This document shows positions 6,421 to 7,597 of a stretch of DNA of 7,597 bases, piece by piece (within the stretch, counting starts at the first letter, position 1; the number at the start of each line of letters is the position of its first letter). The notes under the pieces are model-generated. The model had not been told where the DNA came from. It saw only the letters and a list, made by a program, of their open reading frames with translations, and did no database searches. A program made the translations under genes and the position numbers. Source of the stretch: an uncultured Bacilli bacterium (GTDB lineage Bacteria > Bacillota_I > Bacilli_A > RF39 > UBA660); contig CAKOXU010000033.1 of NCBI GenBank assembly GCA_934130235.1, forward strand, positions 1 to 7,597, read 5' to 3'.

Positions 6421-6591
6421 GACACCACGGGGAATGCAGAAATAAATTTGCTTACTCATAGATATAGTAGTTTTTTAGTCGTTTCAAAAATTAGTAGAAA
6501 AGTTATCTTCTTACAAATTAAAAATATTGATGATCTACTATTGGTGTATATTGATGAAATTAAAAAAATGTTAATATTTTACTATATATAA
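6421..6591 (+). pseudogene. Possible transposase (DDE/IS30-like) fragment
   Basis: Between a TGA (6418-6420) and a TAA (6589-6591) lies a 56-codon open stretch without a usable start or SD. Its translation starts DTTGNAEINLL, continues THRYSSFLVVSKISRK and ends with IDEIKKM. This resembles the first-Asp strand of IS30-type transposase cores (pattern DTVIG...LLTLVER.SR.LL..K), with about two residues missing after LLT. It would be a short decayed piece: no other catalytic motif, terminal repeat or target duplication was found. The similarity is by eye only, and a chance open frame cannot be excluded, although 56 codons without a stop is long for such AT-rich DNA. Confidence 0.3.
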
Positions 6592-6619
6592 ATGCAATTA
6601 AAATGAAAATATTGTGAAA

Positions 6620-6628
6620 TGTTAATAT
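6620..6628 (+). promoter_or_regulatory. Candidate extended -10 for the restriction enzyme gene
   Basis: TGTTAATAT is a TGn-extended -10 (hexamer TAATAT at 6623-6628). The same nonamer occurs at 6569-6577, 51 bp earlier. Neither has a good -35. A start from the nearer copy (about 6635) would exclude the ATG at 6619 from the mRNA and leave a 47-nt leader to the ATG at 6682. Confidence 0.4.
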
Positions 6629-6668
6629 ACAAAAAGGATTTTAAGTATTTTTTGATAATAATAATAGT

Positions 6669-6676
6669 AGGAGGTG
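6669..6676 (+). promoter_or_regulatory. Ribosome-binding site that fixes the endonuclease start
   Basis: AGGAGGTG, 6-7 nt before the ATG at 6682. The upstream in-frame ATG (6619) has no SD and would add 21 hydrophobic residues that are not part of the family fold. Confidence 0.85.
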
Positions 6677-6681
6677 TTATT

Positions 6682-7452
6682 ATGTCAAATTTAACGGAAC
6701 AATCAACAGTACATAATGATTTTCAATTATTAAGCATAAAATTAAATTTAATAAAAAGAAAAGAATGGATAGAAAGTGTAAATAAAGGAAGGGGAAGCGC
6801 CGGATTAACATTAGAAAAGCAATTAGGTATACAGCAAAATGAATTTAATATTCCGGACTTTAAAAGTATAGAATTAAAAACAAAAAGATATGGATGTAAA
6901 AGGCCCATAACACTATTTTCATCAGTACCTGATGGACCAGGATTTCATGAAGTAGAACGATTGCGAAACGACTATGGATATTCTCATTCAATTTTTAAGA
7001 ATTATAAAGTTCTGGGATGCAATATCTGTAGCAGTAAATTAACTAAAACTAAGAGCGTTTTTTATTTAAAACTAGATCTAAGCAGGCAACAAAGAAAAAT
7101 TTTTATTTCAATATATAATAGAAAAAAGCATCTAATTGAAAATAAAGTTTATTGGGATTTTGATACCCTTAAAGAAAAACTCGATAGAAAATTAAAATTC
7201 CTATCATTAGTAAGCTACTTAAGCAAAAGTGAAAATAATCAAGTTTATTTTAAGTACTACAAAAGTGAATTTTTTGTTTTGAAAGGCCTTAATCAATTTA
7301 TTGATTTATTAGAGACCGGAAAGATTAGTATTATTTTAAAAATAGGCATTTACACCGATAAAAATAGATTGGGAAAAACATATGATCATGGCTGTAGTTT
7401 TGTAATTGAAAAAAGTGATCTATATGAAATGTATAAAAAATATAATGTATAA
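6682..7452 (+). CDS. Type II restriction endonuclease, MvaI/BcnI family
   Basis: The 256-residue protein aligns by eye with MvaI (about 246 aa) along its length. MvaI and BcnI cut CCWGG and CCSGG as monomers with a single PD-(D/E)XK site and share their fold with MutH. The catalytic set is complete: E45 (LTLEKQLG), D59 (PDF), E64 and K66 (ELK), with the same 14- and 5-residue spacings as E36, D50, E55 and K57 of MvaI. Further shared blocks are ITLF (77-80), LRNDYG (94-99), VYWDFDTL..KLDRKLKF (156-173), YFKYY (189-193), GKISIILKIGIY (213-224) and the C-terminal GKTYDHG.SF (231-240). Exact specificity cannot be read from the sequence. No DNA methyltransferase is present in the window, so protection must come from elsewhere or from just outside; a solitary or MutH-like role is possible. 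The gene sits between gene-poor DNA with possible transposon debris and a tRNA gene, a typical place for acquired DNA. Confidence 0.9.
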   Translation: MSNLTEQSTVHNDFQLLSIKLNLIKRKEWIESVNKGRGSAGLTLEKQLGIQQNEFNIPDFKSIELKTKRYGCKRPITLFSSVPDGPGFHEVERLRNDYGYSHSIFKNYKVLGCNICSSKLTKTKSVFYLKLDLSRQQRKIFISIYNRKKHLIENKVYWDFDTLKEKLDRKLKFLSLVSYLSKSENNQVYFKYYKSEFFVLKGLNQFIDLLETGKISIILKIGIYTDKNRLGKTYDHGCSFVIEKSDLYEMYKKYNV

Positions 7453-7493
7453 TATATATGATAATACGTAATAAAGAATGCCAAGGGGACAAA

Positions 7494-7518
7494 CAAAAAA
7501 ACTCATATTACTGAGTTT
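7494..7518 (-). terminator. Terminator of the tRNA-Pro transcript
   Basis: On the minus strand AAACTCA (7518-7512), loop GTAATA and TGAGTTT (7505-7499) form a 7-bp stem running into a run of seven T. It lies 11 bp past the tRNA 3' end. On the plus strand the same hairpin is followed only by TATAAA, so it may also weakly end the endonuclease mRNA. Confidence 0.75.
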
Positions 7519-7528
7519 ATAAACTAAA

Positions 7529-7597
7529 TGGTCGGGAAAACAGGATTTGAACCTGCAACCCCTTGGTCCCAAACCAAGTGCTCTACCAAGTTGAGCC
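7529..7597 (-). tRNA. tRNA-Pro (anticodon UGG), 5' end beyond the window
   Basis: Read on the minus strand, the D-arm GGCTCAACTTGGTAGAGC, an anticodon arm CTTGG-TTTGGGA-CCAAG with TGG at the anticodon position, and a T-arm GCAGG-TTCAAAT-CCTGT are clear. The acceptor 3' strand TTTCCCG, discriminator A and an encoded CCA (7531-7529) follow. About 8 or 9 nt of the 5' end (acceptor 5' strand and positions 8-9) lie past the right edge. UGG reads the CCN proline codons by wobble. Confidence 0.95.

Noticed and set aside
6619..6681. N-terminal extension of the endonuclease (hydrophobic, signal-like)
   Set aside because: The ATG at 6619 has no SD, overlaps a candidate -10, and the extension is outside the MvaI fold; a strong SD supports the ATG at 6682.
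7481..7488. CCAAGGGG matching the anticodon/variable region of tRNA-Pro, as a possible att site
   Set aside because: Only 8 bp match and flanks do not continue into the T-arm as a real tRNA att core would; no integrase is in the window.

Overview
The DNA is very AT-rich. It has strong AGGAGG-type ribosome-binding sites, extended -10 promoters (TGnTATAAT), U-tract terminators, and TGG as the only tryptophan codon, with no in-frame TGA. This points to a low-GC Gram-positive bacterium (Bacillota, or a walled relative of the Mollicutes) using the standard bacterial code. A three-helix LytR-CpsA-Psr protein fits a walled Gram-positive cell. No species can be named from the sequence alone.

Layout. 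1-78: the last codons of an upstream plus-strand gene and its terminator. 79-360: non-coding, with two inverted repeats and a promoter. 361-2439 (+): a full-length protein with RNase R architecture in which all four metal-binding aspartates of the RNB active site are replaced. 2446-4221 (-): a LytR-CpsA-Psr (LCP) cell-wall glycopolymer transferase. It converges on the RNase R-like gene, and both stop codons lie in one shared bidirectional terminator. 4222-4442: the LCP promoter, a terminator for the next minus-strand gene, and a 12-bp tandem repeat. 4443-5603 (-): a Dgt/HD-family dNTP triphosphohydrolase. 5604-5932: a divergent promoter region with a 16-bp palindrome and a 23-bp direct repeat. 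5933-6163 (+): a small DUF2188 protein. 6164-6681: gene-poor DNA with a 17-bp tandem repeat, a strong terminator and a possible transposase remnant. 6682-7452 (+): an MvaI/BcnI-family restriction endonuclease with no methyltransferase in the window. 7494-7597 (-): a terminator and most of a tRNA-Pro(UGG) gene that runs off the right edge.

How the genes relate. They do not form one operon; almost every gene has its own promoter and terminator. The left half looks like chromosomal housekeeping DNA (RNA-binding RNase R relative, wall assembly, dNTP turnover). The right part between dgt and tRNA-Pro (DUF2188, possible transposon debris, solitary restriction enzyme) looks like accessory DNA beside a tRNA gene. 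The observation most worth following is the RNase R pseudoenzyme: the fold and RNA-binding domains are kept over an intact 692-codon frame while the catalytic centre is erased, which suggests an RNA-binding rather than RNA-degrading role.
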